From contig LNAC01000274.1 of NCBI GenBank assembly GCA_002007465.1, positions 1,296,129-1,360,128 on the forward strand: a DNA stretch of 64,000 nt, given 5' to 3'. The position numbers and the translations under genes were made by a program. Below are positions 61,925 through 64,000 of this stretch, piece after piece. The first letter of the stretch is position 1. Each line of letters starts with the position of its first letter. This stretch comes from Ailurus styani. Taxonomy: Eukaryota; Chordata; Mammalia; Carnivora; Ailuridae. A model generated the notes under the pieces. The model searched no databases, was not told where the DNA came from, and saw only the letters and a program-made list of their open reading frames with translations.

Positions 61925-62480
61925 CGGGCTGTGCATTAATTTTTTTCCTCCCGCCCTCTCCACAAAGCGAATCTTGATTTAAGAAATCAGACCTGGTATC
62001 TCGTCCTTAACATGCTCCAGTTGCCAGGATCTGGAGAATCTGCTGTGGGCAGGCAGGATTGCCTCCAAATGCATTTCTAGCATGGTGGATTTAGTGAGCA
62101 CGCACACGGCAGAATTTATCTGCATACAGCACGCCTCGTGGGCCCTAGCCACTGGTGCCAGATCAAACCGTAGCCTCTGAGAGGATCCCCAAATCTGAGC
62201 ACTCCCCACGGTGGCCATCATCTCGCACGGAGCCTCTGGCACGGACCAGGCGCCGTTGGAAAGATGAACTGGGCTCTTCGCAAGCTGTCTGCACGTCATT
62301 ATCTCGGTAGAAGACCAGGCTGTTGGAACTGGGCACTGGTCTCTTCCTACCCACCGCCGTGGGAGAATCTCTTCCTCCTGATGAAGAAAACTTAGGATGT
62401 TATTCAAGTGGAAGGTTGGTAGGGGAAATGAATTAAAACCAGCGACAGGCAATCATGTTTTGAATTTGATGAAGGCGGAT
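61925..62480. promoter_or_regulatory. Candidate long conserved noncoding block
   Basis: GTGCATTAATTTTTTTCC, GCGAATCTTGATTTAAG, CCTCCAAATGCATTTCTAGC, GGCAGAATTTATCTGCATAC, CACGTCATTATCTCGG, GGAAATGAATTAAAACC. About 550 bases of balanced, unique, non-repetitive DNA with E-box and homeodomain-like cores. No transposon signature. Confidence 0.4.
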
Positions 62481-62484
62481 CGGC

Positions 62485-63268
62485 AGTGGCATGAGCGCAC
62501 GTAAGCACTGGCTGCTGTCTCCAGGTGATAAATGAGTGCCATGTGTTTGTAGGCACAGGGGCAGAGATAAACTGGGGCCCTCACCCCAGCCACCAGACCA
62601 GCAGTGGCTGGAGGCAGCCAGTAGCTCAAGGCACTTGCCGGCCACTGTCCGTGGTGCTGAACCCCCACCCTCCCACAGCCCCTGTCTTCCCCTGTTCTCT
62701 CTAAGTGAAGGCATCGGCTGGAGTAGGGCACAGCTACTGGACCCCAGGATTTGATGGTTGGTGTGCCCAATATAATCTGATAAACTGCCCTCCAGTCCAA
62801 GAGTCTGCCAAGGGGTTTCAGGGGTGGAGAAACTGTTAAGAAAAAGCCCTCACGTATTGACGGGGAGTAGAAAGCTGGCTTGGTTAACCCTGCATTCCCA
62901 GCCATAGGAGGCAGGCATGCAGCCATGGTTGGAGAGCCTAGTAGCCTTCAGTGGGAACACTTACCTGTTCTGGTAGCCGGACGGGTGGCCACGCGTGAGG
63001 CCGTGTCACTGCTTCCCAAGGTGCAGCCAAGCCCACGCCAGCTGAGCGCTCTCTCCCCACCCTGCTTCATTCCCTGACCCCATAAGGTCCGCTGGTGCTG
63101 AATGGAGAATGCCCGATGGCACCCCCATGTGTCTCATCTCCTTCCTCTGGCTCAGCTGGGGACCATGCCGTTGCTGTGCACCTCCCTCCGCTTGTCTGTC
63201 ACCCCACCACCCCCCTCCCAAAGCAGCAGATTAACAGGAGACAGACAGCAGACAAGGACCTGGGACAG
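62485..63268. other. Unique DNA, no gene seen
   Basis: No repeat or exon recognised. Confidence 0.45.
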
Positions 63269-63271
63269 TTC

Positions 63272-63462
63272 TGCGGCTCCCACGCGACCTTGGACAGGTC
63301 ACTGCCTCCCCCCGTTCTCAGTGTTCTCACCTGTAAAATGGAGGTGATGAGACCCGCCCTGCCAACCTTAGGACTGTTGGAAGGGATCAAATGAGACAAT
63401 AGCTTTAAGTGGGCTTGAAAAACTGTGGACTATAACGTAAACATACGGCTTTAATAATAGCA
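63272..63462 (+). mobile_element. MIR SINE
   Basis: 'CGACCTTGGACAGGTCACTG', 'CTCAGTGTTCTCACCTGT', 'AAAATGGAGGTGATGAGACC', 'GGACTGTTGGAAGGGATCAA', 'ATGAGACAATAGCTTTAAG'. Clear MIR 3' half. Confidence 0.85.
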
Positions 63463-63464
63463 GC

Positions 63465-63900
63465 GTTATAAAAGAGAAGAGGCTTCTGAGACTTCCGTGT
63501 CTGGTATTCTAGCCAAGCAAGTGCTCCAGGGGCCTCCTTTTGGCGGGGAGTGGGGGGGGGGGTGGGAGTAGATATAAACCCCCATAAACCCATAGCAAGG
63601 CTTCAGGGAGGAATGGTCTTTTCTGCCAACTCCCAAAAGAAAGGCCGTATTCCAAAATGAAGTCTGTTTGCTTCTTACTTTGCTAATATAAAGAGAGTGG
63701 GTGATTTCCACCCCCCCCCCGCCATCCAGCTTCACGTTGGTGGAATCAGAGTACAATAGTCAGAGGTCTCTGGTGGCAGAATTCAGCAGAGGAAAGAAAG
63801 CAAAAGGATCTGTTCTGAGCATTCGGCACACCGCTGTTCTCTCGTTAGCCAGTGAGAGCAGCCCAGCACTGCCCTCTGCAGCGCCAAACGCTTCCAGGGG
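63465..63900. other. Unique DNA with G-run and C-run
   Basis: A G-run at 63551-63562 and a C-run at 63710-63720 are the only simple sequences. No exon recognised. Confidence 0.5.
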
Positions 63901-63904
63901 CAGA

Positions 63905-63945
63905 GTGTGCGTGCGTGCGTGTGTGTGTGTGTGTGTGTGTGTGTC
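63905..63945 (+). repeat. (GTGC)n/(GT)n microsatellite
   Basis: GTGTGCGTGCGTGCGTGTGT followed by ten or more GT units. Confidence 0.95.
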
Positions 63946-64000
63946 TGCAGTGCCGAGCGCCAGTGTCAGCATAAATATGTCATCATTATAGACTAACGTT

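Overview
This window is mammalian nuclear DNA, and I see no gene in it that I can call with confidence. Five tRNA-Lys-derived Can-SINE copies, with the 'GGTGGCTCAGT…GGTCATGATC…GAGCCTGCTTCTCCCTCTG' body, place it in Carnivora. The body of the copy at 13.0 kb resembles variants I associate with arctoid carnivores such as mustelids and pinnipeds; that placement is tentative. Supporting evidence for a mammal is abundant MIR and L2, old L1M fragments, MER53 foldback elements and long CA/TG microsatellites. Two runs of N (1839-2715 and 31993-32382) are assembly gaps, and both sit inside GC-rich tandem repeats.

Layout. 1-2.9 kb: GC-rich unique DNA, a MIR, a long TG-rich degenerate minisatellite, gap 1. 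2.9-12.8 kb: GC-rich, nearly repeat-free DNA with CpG-dense islands (about 6.9-7.5, 9.86-10.0 and 10.25-10.5 kb), several AT-rich islands that look like conserved regulatory DNA, one MER53 foldback carrying a miR-1302-like arm, and one weak candidate terminal coding exon on the minus strand (9605-9727). 12.8-23.4 kb: the only repeat-dense block, holding all five Can-SINEs, four L1M pieces, a younger L1 tail nested in L1, and an older dispersed repeat. 23.4-32 kb: old repeats and MIRs, an AT-rich regulatory-like block at 25.5-26 kb, gap 2. 32-64 kb: GC-rich unique DNA with scattered MIR/L2/L1M fossils, a second MER53, CpG-dense patches, and a rising density of AT-rich candidate regulatory elements at 35.7-36.1, 43.9-44.2, 46.7-47.9, 50.7-51.4, 55.1-56.0 and 60.8-62.5 kb.

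The many open reading frames of 60-325 codons are what GC-rich DNA gives by chance. They overlap on both strands, are built of Pro/Gly/Arg/Ser/Ala, have no recognisable domain, and often run through repeats or Ns. The most economical reading is a gene-poor intergenic or intronic interval with many possible cis-regulatory elements, of the kind that flanks a developmental regulator. The main support is an unusual absence of lineage-specific SINEs over about 54 kb of the 64 kb. I could not identify the neighbouring gene. Repeat boundaries are by eye and approximate, except where target-site duplications fix them.
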